The notes beneath the pieces are model-generated. The model was not told the origin of the DNA. It was given only the letters and a program-made list of their open reading frames with translations, and made no database searches. 64,000 nt of DNA from Ceratotherium simum simum (lineage: Eukaryota; Chordata; Mammalia; Perissodactyla; Rhinocerotidae): positions 3,595,550 through 3,659,549 of the forward strand of contig NW_004454225.1 of the NCBI RefSeq assembly GCF_000283155.1, in the 5' to 3' direction. Shown here one piece after another: positions 37,985 through 48,682 of the stretch (its first letter is position 1; every line of letters starts with the position of its first letter). Position numbers and translations under genes: made by a program.

Positions 37985-39309
37985 ATCATTTTCCATAGAT
38001 TCTACTATCTATTTTAAATTAAGCTTTTAAGATAATTATAGAGTCACATGTATAAAATAGAGAGGTCAGGTGTACCTTTACCCAAGGGTAACATATTGTA
38101 AAGCTATGTAGTACAATATCACAACCAGGATACTGACGTTGCTATAATCAAGATACAGAACATTTCCATCACCACAAAGATCCCTCATGTTTTCTTTCTT
38201 TCTCCCCCTCCTTAGTCCCTGATAAGGGGACTCCATTTCTATAATTTTGTCATTTCAAGAATGTTATATAAATGCAATCATACAGTATGTAACCTTTTGG
38301 ATAGGCTTTTTCCCCCCACTCAGCATAATTCCCTTAGGATTCATCCAGGTTGTTATATGTATCAATAGTTTATTCCTTTTTATTCTGAATCATATTTCAT
38401 GGTATGGATGTACCACAGTTTGTTTAACCATTCACCCTTTTAAGGACATCTGAGTTGTTTCCAATTTTTAGCTATTATGAATACAACTACTATAAACATT
38501 TGTGTACAGCTTTTATGTTAACATAAGTCTTCATTTCTCTAGTATAAATGCCCAGGAGTGCAATTGCTGGGTCATATGTTTGTTGCGTATTTAGTTGTTT
38601 AAGAAACTATCAAATTGTTTTCCAGAGTGACTGTCCCATTTTACATTCCCATTAGTAATGTATGAGTGAGATTCAGTTTCTCCACATCCTCTTCTGCATT
38701 TGTTGCAGCACCTTTTTTACCCATTCTGATAGATGTGTAGGGATATCTCATTGTTGTTTTAATTTGCATTTCCTATTGGCTAGTGATGTTAAACGTCCTT
38801 TCACAGGCTTATTTTCCATCTTATATTCTCTCTAGTGAAATGTCTTTTCAAGTCTTTTGCTCATTTTCTAATTAGATTGTTTACCTATGGAGTTTTGAGA
38901 GTTCTTTATATATTCTAGATACTAGTCCTTTGTCAGATATGTGGTTTGCAGATATTTTCTCCTACTCTGTAGCTGTCTTTTTTCTTTTCAACAGGGCCTT
39001 TCACACAGCAAAAGTGTTTGATTTTGATGAAAGCCAGTTTATCAGATTTTTTTCCTGTTATGGATTGTGCTTTTTGCCCTTTGCCTAGCCCTAGGTCCAG
39101 AAGATTTTCTGATTTTTTTCCTAAAAGTTTTATGTTTTACATTTAAGTATGTAGTCCATTTTGAGTTAATTTTTGTATAAGGTGTTAGATTTAGGTTAAG
39201 TTTTTTGTTTTTTTTTGTCTATGGATGTCTGATTACTACAGAATCATTTGTTGAAAAGCCAGCTTCCTTCCCTTGAATTGCTTTTGCACTTTTATCAAAA
39301 GTCAGTTGA
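37985..39309 (-). mobile_element. LINE-1 3' half, antisense
   Basis: Antisense ORF2 C-terminus and 3'UTR phrases: ACTCAGCATAATTCCCTTAGGATTCATCC, GCAATTGCTGGGTCATATG, TCATTGTTGTTTTAATTTGCATTTCC, TAGTCCTTTGTCAGATATG. Confidence 0.85.
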
Positions 39310-39582
39310 GGTGGCGGGCCTGGTGGCGCAGCGGTTAAGTGCACACGCTCCACTGCAGCAGCCCGAGGGTTCACAGGTTTGGATCCTGGGTGCGCACTGA
39401 TGCACCGCTTGTCAAGCCATGCTGTGGAGGCATTCCATATAAAGTAGAGGAAGATGGGCACGGATGTTAGCCCAGGGCCAATCTTCCTTGGCAAAAAGAG
39501 GAGGATTGGCATCAGATGTTAGGTCAGGGCTGATCCTCCTCACAAAAAAAAAAAAAAAAAAGAAAAAGAAGAAGTCAGTTGA
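39299..39582 (+). mobile_element. ERE SINE inserted in LINE-1, 11-bp target duplication
   Basis: The plus-strand ERE at 39,310-39,571 is flanked by AAGTCAGTTGA at 39,299-39,309 and 39,572-39,582. Confidence 0.95.
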
Positions 39583-40660
39583 ACATGTTAGTTCCTTCAT
39601 CTGAGAATTTTTTTGATTTCCCCAAGGATTCCTGAAGGATATTTTCATTGGATACGGGATTCTGGGTTGACAGTTCAACACTTGAACAATGTTGTGTCAC
39701 TTCCTTCTGGCCTCTATGGCTTCTGATGAAAAATCAGCTGTCATTTGAATTGATTTTCCCTTATAGGAAAGGTCGTGTTTTTCTTTGGCTACTCTCAAGA
39801 TTTCTTCTTTTCTTTAGTTTTTAGAAATTTGACTATGCTGTGTCTTGATGTGGACTTGTTTGGATTTGTCTTTTTTGGATTTGCTCAGCTTCTTGGATCT
39901 GTTATTTTATGCCTTTTACCAAATTTGGAAAGTTTTCTTTGAGTATTTGTTCAGCCCTGCCTTTTTTCTCCTCTCCTTTCAAGACTCTGATGACACGATG
40001 CTTGATCTTTTAAATAGTCCCACAGGTCCCCGAGGCTCTGTTCATTTTTTCCTCAGTCTGTTTTCTTTTGTTCAGATTGGGTAATTTCTGCTGTTCTATT
40101 TTCTGGTTCATGGGTTATTTCCTTTCCTTTCTACTTTTGAACCCATTCACTGAGCTTTTTATTTCAGTTATTGTTCTAAAATTTCCATTTGGTTTTTCCT
40201 TATATTTAGTGTTTTCTTTGCTGAGACTCTGTTTTTGATTTTGTTTCAAGCATGTTCATATAATTGCTTGTTGAAGCATTTTTATAATGGCTGCTTTAAA
40301 ATCTTTGTCAGATAATTCTACCATCTCTATTGTCTGCTGTTGGTACCTAGTAATTGTCTTTTTTTCATTCAGTTTAAGATGTTCCTTGGTTTTGGTATGA
40401 TGAATGATTTCTTATTGAAACCTGGACATTTTGGGTATTATGTTATGAGACCCTGGATCTTATTTAAACTTTCTCTTTTAGCTGGCTTCCTTTTACAGCA
40501 CTCCAGCAGGGGAAGTGGAAGAGCTTCCTTGTTACTGCAAGCGGGGGTTGAAGTCCAGGTTCCCCACTCAGCCTCAGTTGACACTAAGGGCTGGGGGCCC
40601 CTCATGGTAATTAGCAGGAGTGGGAGTGCCTGCTGTCCACTAGTTTTCCCCTAATACCTC
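39583..40660 (-). mobile_element. LINE-1 ORF1/5'-type sequence, antisense
   Basis: TTCCTTCTGGCCTCTATGGC, AAAAATCAGCTGTCATTTG and GGCTACTCTCAAGATTTC are antisense ORF1-region phrases. The following part resembles a LINE-1 or HAL1 5' region. The ORF2 middle expected between this and the preceding block is missing. Confidence 0.65.
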
Positions 40661-41345
40661 TCTGGTTGGCAGAGGCAGGAGTGCCTTATTACTTCTCCTC
40701 CTCCCCTGTCTCCACTGACACCATGGGAGGGAGGTTGCCTTTTCACCTATGGTCAAAGGTGAAAGTATTGACTCTCTACTAGATCTCCTCTGATATTCCC
40801 CAGTAAGGAGAGGGAGGTGTACCAAGTATGGCCCTTCTGAGCACGGGGCTCTGTGTGACTGCAGAGGTTGCATGCCTGTAAAGCTGGCCCTGAAAATAAC
40901 TTTATCACTCCAGGTTGCTGCCTGGAGATGGGAGATCTTACAAAGGATGGGCCTAAATCACAGTCGTCAGGAGCAGAGAGTAGTGGATGGGAATCTGGGT
41001 CTTTGACCATACCCACTGTGTGAGCGTGGCGTGTATTTCCCAGACATTTCCTGAGTGATGTTCTCTGTCAGCCATTGAGCCAAATACAGAGGACATAGAG
41101 AAGAGGGAGACATAGTCTTTACTCTCATAAGCCTTGACAATACGTAAACTCCTGGAATCTGGACAAAATTCTGGATTGGGAATGAGGGGCAACAAGTCCT
41201 CAAGAATTATTTATGAATCATTTCCCATCAGTTTGATGAGTAGAGGGCTTGGAGTTAAAAAATGTTTTAAGTAACAATAAAGAATTTTGCTGTTTCACTG
41301 TTTCTTGCACATTTGAGTTTGTGGACTGAGATTTTTGGGAGGACT
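40661..41345. other. Stretch with no assigned feature
   Basis: No exon was supported; it may be more degraded LINE-1 5'UTR. Confidence 0.35.
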
Positions 41346-41349
41346 GAGA

Positions 41350-41412
41350 TTTTATCTATATCTATATCTATATATCTATATCTATATCTATCTATATCTA
41401 TATCTATCTATC
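41350..41412. repeat. (TATATC)n/(TATC)n microsatellite
   Basis: Alternating TATATC and TATC units run without other sequence. Confidence 0.95.
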
Positions 41413-41424
41413 CTACCATACCTG

Positions 41425-42565
41425 TTGTGTTGCAACTTATCTTTTGTACTAAATGTCTCCAAGATCATTCTGTCAGGTTTTATAGATCTGCCTCATTTTA
41501 TTTCTAGAAAGAATTTGTAATATGGATATATCATATTTTAGCTGTTTCCCTATTCATAGATCTAGCTAGTTTCCAACTCTATGCTATTAAAGACAAGAAA
41601 CATCCTCATTCATGTCTCCTTTATGCCTACTTGGGTGAGTGTTTCTCTGGAATAGATAACTAGAAGTAGAATTGCTGAAGCAAAATGTATGTACATTTCT
41701 AAAAGATATTGCCAAATTGCCCTCTCACTGGTGATTGAAAGTACTGGTTTCTCACACCCACTTGAACATTTAATATTATCAGTTTCAAATTTTTGCCAAT
41801 TTAAAGGGAGAAAAATAATAGCTCTATGTTGACTTAATTTTCATGATTACCAATGGAATTGAGCTTCTTTTTATGTGGCCACTTATATTTCTTCGTATTC
41901 TTTGCCCATTTTTCTATTTCATTGTCTTTTTGATTTGTAGGAATGCTTTTTTATAGTCTCTATATTAATCCTTTGCCATATGTACTGCAAATACCCCATT
42001 TCTTGTCTGTCTTCAGCTTTGTTTATGGCTTTTTCATATAGAAATTTGAATATTTATATAGTATAAGTATTTGTGTCATATTTAAGAAGGTCTCTCCTAC
42101 CCTAAGGTTACAAACATATTCTTTTTTTAATATTTTGATTTTTTTAAAGCATTTACCATTTTACATTAACCCATATAGATTTTGTGCATTTGAATGTTGT
42201 AAATAGGAATCAAACTTTTTTTTCTAAATGGATAATCAGTTATCCTAACACCTTTTCTCACACAATCAAAATATGTCCTTATCGTATTCTAAGGACCTAA
42301 AAACACATGGGTCAATTTCTGTTCCATTGAGTTGTCTATTTTTGTCACACAATTTTACCACACAATACCACACAATTTTAATTGCTAATGGTTTAGGTAT
42401 ATGTTGACAACCCTAGAATGAGTCTTATTTTTCCAATATTTTTGGAAATTTTGTGCATTTTAAAAACTGCATTATTTTTAAAATCAGCTTGTCATTTAAA
42501 AAACAATCTCATCAGGATTTTGATTGAGATTGTGTTGAAGATAGAAATGACATCTTTCTACTGAT
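41425..42565 (-). mobile_element. Old LINE-1 3' region, antisense
   Basis: TTGCTGAAGCAAAATGTATG, CAAATTGCCCTCTCACTGG, TTTTGCCAATTTAAAGGGAG and CCTTTGCCATATGTACTGC follow an antisense LINE-1 tail. Decayed, subfamily unknown. Confidence 0.7.
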
Positions 42566-42779
42566 GAGTCTTCCAAAGAGGGAACATAGCATGTTTTACA
42601 CATAGCATGTGCATGTATATTCAGACCGTAACAGAGGAATAAGACCTCTGAATCAGGAACAGAGCATTTATTACTCACAGAGCATCTTGTACCTGTTCCG
42701 CACACGAATTTTATTTTCTGCTGTGTCTAGTCTGCTGTTAAACCCATCCAGTGAGTTCTTAATGTCAGATACTGTATTT

Positions 42780-43355
42780 TGTATTCTAGAATGTCTATTT
42801 TATCTATTGCTGTGAACAAATTACCTCAAAACTAAGCAGCTTAAAACAACAAACATTTATTATCTCACAGTTTCTGTGGGCCAGGAGTCCAGGTGATTTG
42901 ATTATTTGAGTGCCCCTGGCTCATGGTCCCCCATGAGGTGGCAGTCAAACAGTCAGCTGGTGCTGTGATCTCACTGAAGGGCGAACTGGGGTAGGGGAGG
43001 AGAGTGCAATGCAGGGGTGATGGTGGTGTCACATGGTATCCACGTTCAAGCTCACTCACGTGATTGTTGGCAGGCCTTGATCCCTCTTCAAGCGTGTCGC
43101 CCCACAAGGTTGCCTCATTATATAGCAACTGTTTTCCTGCATGGCAAGTGTTCAGAGAGTGAGAGTGAGAATCCAAGATGGAAGCCACTATCTTTTTGTA
43201 ATATTATTTTGGAAGTGACATCTCACTTCTACCAAATTTGTTCTTTAGAAGTGAGTCAGTAAATGCAGACCACACTCAAAAGGAGGGCATTCCACAGGGC
43301 AAGAATACTAGGAAGTGGGGAATATTGGGGCTGCTAACACCAATATCTAGATTAT
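42780..43355 (+). repeat. Dispersed repeat, family not assigned
   Basis: CTATTGCTGTGAACAAATTACCTCAAAAC...AACAAACATTTATTATCTCACAGTTTCTGTGG...AGCTCACTCACGTGATTGTTGGCAGG...GGAAGTGACATCTCAC is a pattern I recognise as a common mammalian repeat but cannot name. Confidence 0.6.
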
Positions 43356-44953
43356 CCCTGAGTTAGCTTTGACTATTTAATCTCTTAACTATCAGGTAAT
43401 TTTTCCTGCTTCTTTACAAGTTTAGTAACTTTTTATTGTAAGCTATACAACATGGATATGTTGTGCATTACATTAATTTTCTAAAGGAATAGTAAGTTTT
43501 GTTTTGGCAGGCTTTGAGGCTTGAATTTAGGCTTGAATCAGTTGGAACTCTTTTAGTTTTGCCCAGACTTCTAGGTGTAGTCCTTACTCCTAGGGTGGTG
43601 CTTTTCTGGAATCTCAACTGAATGCAGGGATTGTGCACCAAGATCTCTTTACTCTGGCCAGGCCCAATCTCCAGTGTCATTCTAGCACTGGGGAATTCGG
43701 AATTTCCCTCTCAGCTCTCAGCTCCCAGCTCCCAGAAACTATTATCTGCTGGGCTGTCTTATCTGCTCAACCTAGTGGTTGGCTGGGAACTTGAGGAGCA
43801 TCTTTATGCAGATCTTTCAGGCTCCTTGCCTGTGATTGCCTTCACTTTGATTCCCTGCCTCTCAAATCCCAGTTGCACTAGCAGCCCCTGAACTCTAATC
43901 ACTGCCTCCTGTACCCAATAAGAGTGCTGCTCTCTGTCCTGGCTTCACCTCTCCAGGCCACACTTAGGAAAATATCCTCAGGAGAAAACCTGGGTGAATG
44001 TAGGGCTCACCTCTCAAGAATCACAGGCCTGCGTTGGTTCCTCTTCATGCCTATAAATAGTTGTTGTTGTACATATTTTGTTCTTTTACGTTTGTTTATT
44101 GCGGGAGTGTAAATCCAATACCAGCTACTTCCTCATGGCTGAAACTTGAAGTCCTCAAAGGGCCTAAGTGTAATGGAAAGCCAACATTTCACCAGCTATA
44201 TTTTTATTTCCACTATAGCTAATTGTTTCTTCTCCCCAAAAGACAATTCACACTTGATGGGTACCATATCCTCTTTTATATTTTTGAGGATTTTGATTAT
44301 ATTTACTTAAAAGTCTCCTTTGCTTTTCTCTATTAACTCTTTTCCTTAGTCATTAGTTCTTTTGTTTGTTGTACAGTTTGGTGCCTCTCTTTCTGAATGT
44401 TGGTTTTCTTCAAAAGTTTGGTGAGTTCTGGCTAAATGCTCAGGTCTGTATTTGAGATTCTCTGCTGAACTCTCCTTGAATGCTTTTATTTACTGTGGAG
44501 TGCCATTAGTCTATGCAGGGTCATGATAAGACATTGCTAGGCAAGGTTATTTGTGGTTAGACTTTGGGGTACTGAGGCTCCCCATTCCTGCTCTGTGTTA
44601 CCAGTCATCTAGCACTTCTCTGGCCAAGGAGTTTCACCTTCATTGCTCTCACCTGGTGGTTGATGCATCTGTTTTTGTCTCCTGGCACAGGTGGGGAAAG
44701 GGGAAGTCAGTCATCTTTTTGCTTCATGTGAATCCCCCAACCAATCATCCTGAGAGGGTTCTCTCCTGCTCCCCAGATGTCACCTAGATGATCACTCAGA
44801 GACAGTCAGAGACCCTCCATCTTTCACAGTGATGCTCTCCTGTCTGCATTTTGTGCATTGGTTTCCTCTGGCAACCTCATCCTGTCTGCCTTCCATTTTA
44901 GAGGGATTCCTTTTATTCTGGTTCAACAGGGCACCACTTTTTGTTTTCCAGTA
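43356..44953 (-). mobile_element. LINE-1-like antisense relics
   Basis: T-rich phrases such as GTGAGTTCTGGCTAAATGCTC and TGGTTTTCTTCAAAAG fit degraded antisense LINE-1 5' sequence. No gene was seen. Confidence 0.4.
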
Positions 44954-45206
44954 CTATTATGGATTTATTTATTTTTTATTTTTTTTAAGATTTAATTAAT
45001 TTATTTATTTTTCCCCCAAAGCCCCAGTAGATAGTTGTATGTCATAGCTGCACATCCCTCTAGTTGCTGTATGTGGGACACGGCCTCAGCATGGCCGGAG
45101 AAGCAATGTGTCGATGCGTGCCCGGGATCCGAACCCAGCCCGCCAGCAGCGGAGCGCGCGCACTTAACCACTAAGCCACGGGGCCGGCCCTATTATGGAT
45201 TTATTT
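44954..45206 (-). mobile_element. ERE SINE with 17-bp target duplication
   Basis: The minus-strand ERE at 44,971-45,189 is flanked by perfect CTATTATGGATTTATTT at 44,954-44,970 and 45,190-45,206. Confidence 0.97.
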
Positions 45207-45482
45207 TAAGATCTACTTTCTTTTATCTTGTGGTTTGAGGTAGGAGAGAATCAGTGTACCGAGGTGGCAGTCTGACATCTGGACTCAGTGGCTCCTGAGA
45301 ACCGTTCTGTTGTCCTGACACTGAAAGCTGGCTTGGCTCAGCATGGAATTCTTGAGTCACAATCATTTCCCCTCAGAAGTCTGTAGAACATTATTCCATT
45401 GTCCTCTGACATTTAATGTTTCATGTGGTAATTCTGATGCCATTCTGATTCTATATTCTTTTTAGGTGACCTAGTCTCTCTC
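45207..45482 (-). mobile_element. LINE-1 ORF1-type relic, antisense
   Basis: GAACATTATTCCATTGTCCTCTGAC...GTGGTAATTCTGATGCC resembles antisense LINE-1 ORF1 sequence. Confidence 0.45.
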
Positions 45483-45682
45483 TTTTTTTTTTTTTTTTGG
45501 CTGAGGAATATTGGCCCTGAGCTAACACCTGTGCCCATCTTCCTCTATCTTGTATGTGGGATGCTACCACAGCATGGCCAGATAAGCGGTGCGTAGGTCC
45601 GCACCCAGGATCCGAACCTGCGAACACCAGGCCACTGAAGCAGAGTGCGTGAACTTAACCACTATGCCACTGGGCCAGTCCC
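45483..45682 (-). mobile_element. ERE SINE, target duplication not found
   Basis: Poly(T), then GGCTGAGGAATATTGGCCCTGAGC, ending CACTGGGCCAGTCCC. Several diverged positions suggest an older copy. Confidence 0.9.
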
Positions 45683-45875
45683 AACCTGTTCTTTTTTTTT
45701 TTTCCCTGCCTTAATGCTTTCTTTATTCTTAAAATTAAAAAAATCTCACCTGGCTATGTATACATATGGAACGCTTTGTGTTACTTTTGCCTCATTACGT
45801 TAACTTAAAAGCATGTGATTTGTTTCAAGGAACATTTTTCTTTTATTTCTTTTATTGCTTCTCCCACAACTCTCT

Positions 45876-46776
45876 TCCTCCTGGTATTCTTTTATTTTTT
45901 ATTTTTGCAGGTCTTTTTATTTCCCTTAAACAGATAATATCCGACCTGATTTTTTAACTTAAGAATAACTCACTCATTAACAATGTACATCATTAATGTA
46001 CATCAGAAGATATTTTTTATTGATGTTTTAATAGTTTTTTTAACATTGTGAAATTTTGGGTTGTACATTTTTGTTTGTCCATCACCATATATATGACTCC
46101 CTTCACCCCTTGTGCCCACCCCCCACCCCCATGGCCCCTGGTAACCACAATACAGTTTTCTCTGTCCATGTGTTGGTTTATATTCCATGTATGAGTGAGA
46201 TCATACAGTGTTTGTCTTTCTCCTTCTGGCTTATTTCACTTAACATAAAACCCTCCAGGCCCATCCATGTTGTTGCAAATGGGACAATTTTGTCTTTTTT
46301 TATGGCCGAATAGTATTCCATTGTATATGTATACCACATTTTCTTAATCCAGTTGGCAGTCGAGAGACACTTAGGTTGCTTCCACTTCTTGGTTATGGTG
46401 AATAATGCTGCAATGAACACAGGGGTGCATAAGCCTCTTTGGATTGTTGATTTCAGGTTCGTTGGATAGATTCCCAGTAGTGGGATGGCTGGGTCATAGG
46501 GCATCTCTATTTTTAATTCTTTGAGGAATCTCCATACCATTTTCCATAGAGGCTGCACCAGTTTGCATTCACACCAGCTGTGTATGAGGGTTCCTGTTTC
46601 TCCACATCCTCTCCAACACTTGTTGTTTTTTGTCTTGGTGATTATAGCCATTCTAATGGGCATGAGGTGATATCTCAGTGTTGTTTTGATTTGCATTTCC
46701 CTGATGATTAGTGATGTTGAACATCTTTTCATGTGCCTATTGGCCATCTGTATATCTCCTCCTGGTATTCTTTTAT
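45876..46776 (-). mobile_element. 5'-truncated LINE-1 with 20-bp target duplication and extra 3' sequence
   Basis: TCCTCCTGGTATTCTTTTAT occurs at 45,876-45,895 and 46,757-46,776, bracketing an 861-bp insertion. On the minus strand 46,747-46,178 is an uninterrupted ORF2 C-terminus (motifs [41 protein letters not shown]). The LINE-1 3' tail appears to end near 46,013. A further ~105 bp (45,908-46,012) lies before the A-rich tail at 45,896-45,907. That ORF2 piece is the longest open LINE-1 remnant in the window, so the copy looks comparatively young. Confidence 0.85.
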
Positions 46777-47330
46777 ATATCTATTCAGTCTTCTAGGTTT
46801 GTCCTCCGTATCACTCATCTTTTCTCTCAACATTTCTATTGTTTATCTTTTGCTTCTGTATTCTGGGAGAATTTCTGTGTCTTCTCTTTTAATTCACTCA
46901 GTTATTTGCAGTATCCAACTTGCTATTCACTGTTTCCATTCCGTTTTAAAATTTAGTTATTGTCCTATATCTGGCTGTATTTTTATTACTGCCTGCTCCA
47001 GTTTCATAAATAGAATGTCTTCTTGAATATTGTTGGGAATATAAAATAGAACGTTTCTAGTTTTCTTCTTCTTCTTCTTTTTTTTTTGTAACTGTTACAT
47101 AGGAGACCATTGCTCTGAATCATCATGGTGAATTCCTCCTTTTGGACCGCCATGGCTTTTCACAGGCCTTTTCTGTTTCTTCTCCTTACAAAGAATATCT
47201 ATGTTTGTTCTATATTGGGAGTTGAGGTGGGTTCTTTTAGGGATTATGTGAATACCTGTTTAAATGTTTAAAGAATGTTTAAAATGTTTGAAGTCTGGAG
47301 AAAGAGAAAATAAAAGAGTTCATATAGTTT
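46777..47330 (-). mobile_element. LINE-1-like antisense relic
   Basis: It continues the T-rich sequence interrupted at 45,895 (the target of the truncated LINE-1). Degraded, with no gene seen. Confidence 0.4.
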
Positions 47331-48459
47331 TACTCTTTTTTGAAAAACAGCTTTACTGATGTATAATTGACATACAACCAACTGCACGTGTTTAATGTGT
47401 ACAGTTTGATAAGTTTTAACATATTATACACCTGTGAAGTCATCACCACAATTAAGAGAATGCACATATCTATCACCCCTAAAACCTTTCTCATGCACCT
47501 TTGTAATCCCTCCATCCCTTCTCTCCCTACTGCACCCCCATCCCCAGGCAACCACTGATCTGCTTTTTGTCACTAAAATTTATTTGCATTTTGTAAAATT
47601 TTATGTAAATGGAATTATACAGTGTGTATTATTCTTTGTTTGGCTTCTTTCACTCAGCAAGATTATTTTGAGATTCATCCTTATTGTTACCGATATCAAT
47701 AGTTCATTCCTTTTATTGCTGAGTATATTCCATTATAATGATATACCACAGTTTATTTATTCACCTGTTCATGGTCATTTAGGTTGTTTCTAGTTTTTGG
47801 CTATTAAAAATAAAGTTGTGGGTTGGCCCTGTGGGGTAGCGGTTAAGTGCGCGTGCTCCACTGCTGGTGGCCAGGGTTCAGATCCTGGGCGTGCGCTGAT
47901 GCACCGCTTGTCAGGCCATGCTGTGGCGGCATCCCATATAAAGTGGAGGAAGATGGGCACAGATGTTAGCCCAGGGCCAGTCTTCCTCAGCAAAAAAGGA
48001 GGATTGGCATGGATGTTAGCTCAGGGCTGATCTTCCTCACACACAAAAAAATAAAAAAAATAAAGTTGTTATGAATATTTGTGTACAAGTCTTTGTATGG
48101 AATATGCTTTCTTTCTCCAGTAAATACCTAGAGTGGAATGGCTAGTTAATGGGGTAGGTATATAGTTTTATTTTTAAAGAAACTTCCAAACTTTAAGAAG
48201 TAGTTTTATCATTTTAAATTCCCATCAGCAGTGGTTGAGAGTTTCAGTTATCCCCCTTCTCAGCAGTGTTTAGTATGGTCAGCCTTTTTAAATTTGAGAC
48301 AGTCTAATAGATGTGTAGTAATATCTTATGGTTTTAATTTGCATTTCCCTAATGACCAAGGATGTTGAGTCTCTTTTCATGTGCTTGTTTGCCATCCGTT
48401 TATCTTCTTTGATGGAGTATCTGTTCAAGTCTTTACGCATTTTAAAAATTACATTGTTG
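47331..48459 (-). mobile_element. LINE-1 3' half, antisense, split by an ERE
   Basis: TTGACATACAACCAACTGCACG, CTTTCACTCAGCAAGATTATTTTGAG and TTTTAATTTGCATTTCCCTAATGACC are antisense 3'UTR and ORF2 phrases on both sides of the ERE at 47,820-48,055. Confidence 0.85.
47806..48069 (+). mobile_element. ERE SINE with 14-bp target duplication
   Basis: The plus-strand ERE at 47,820-48,055 is flanked by AAAAATAAAGTTGT at 47,806-47,819 and 48,056-48,069. Confidence 0.95.
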
Positions 48460-48682
48460 GGGCCGGCCCCGTGGCTTAGCGGTTAAGTGCGTGCGCTCCG
48501 ATGCAGGCGGCCCGGGTTCGGATCCCGGGCGCGCACAGACGCGCTGCTTCTCCGGCCATGCTGAGGCCACATCCCACGTACAGCAACTAGAAGAATGTGC
48601 AACTACGACATACAACTATCTACTGGGGCTTTGGGGGAAAAATAAATAAATAAATAAAATTATAAAAAAAATTACGTTGTTG
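48444..48682 (+). mobile_element. ERE SINE with 16-bp target duplication
   Basis: The plus-strand ERE at 48,460-48,666 is flanked by AAAAATTACATTGTTG (48,444-48,459) and AAAAATTACGTTGTTG (48,667-48,682). The head is the exact GGGGCCGGCCCCGTGGCTTAG form, which suggests a young copy. Confidence 0.96.
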
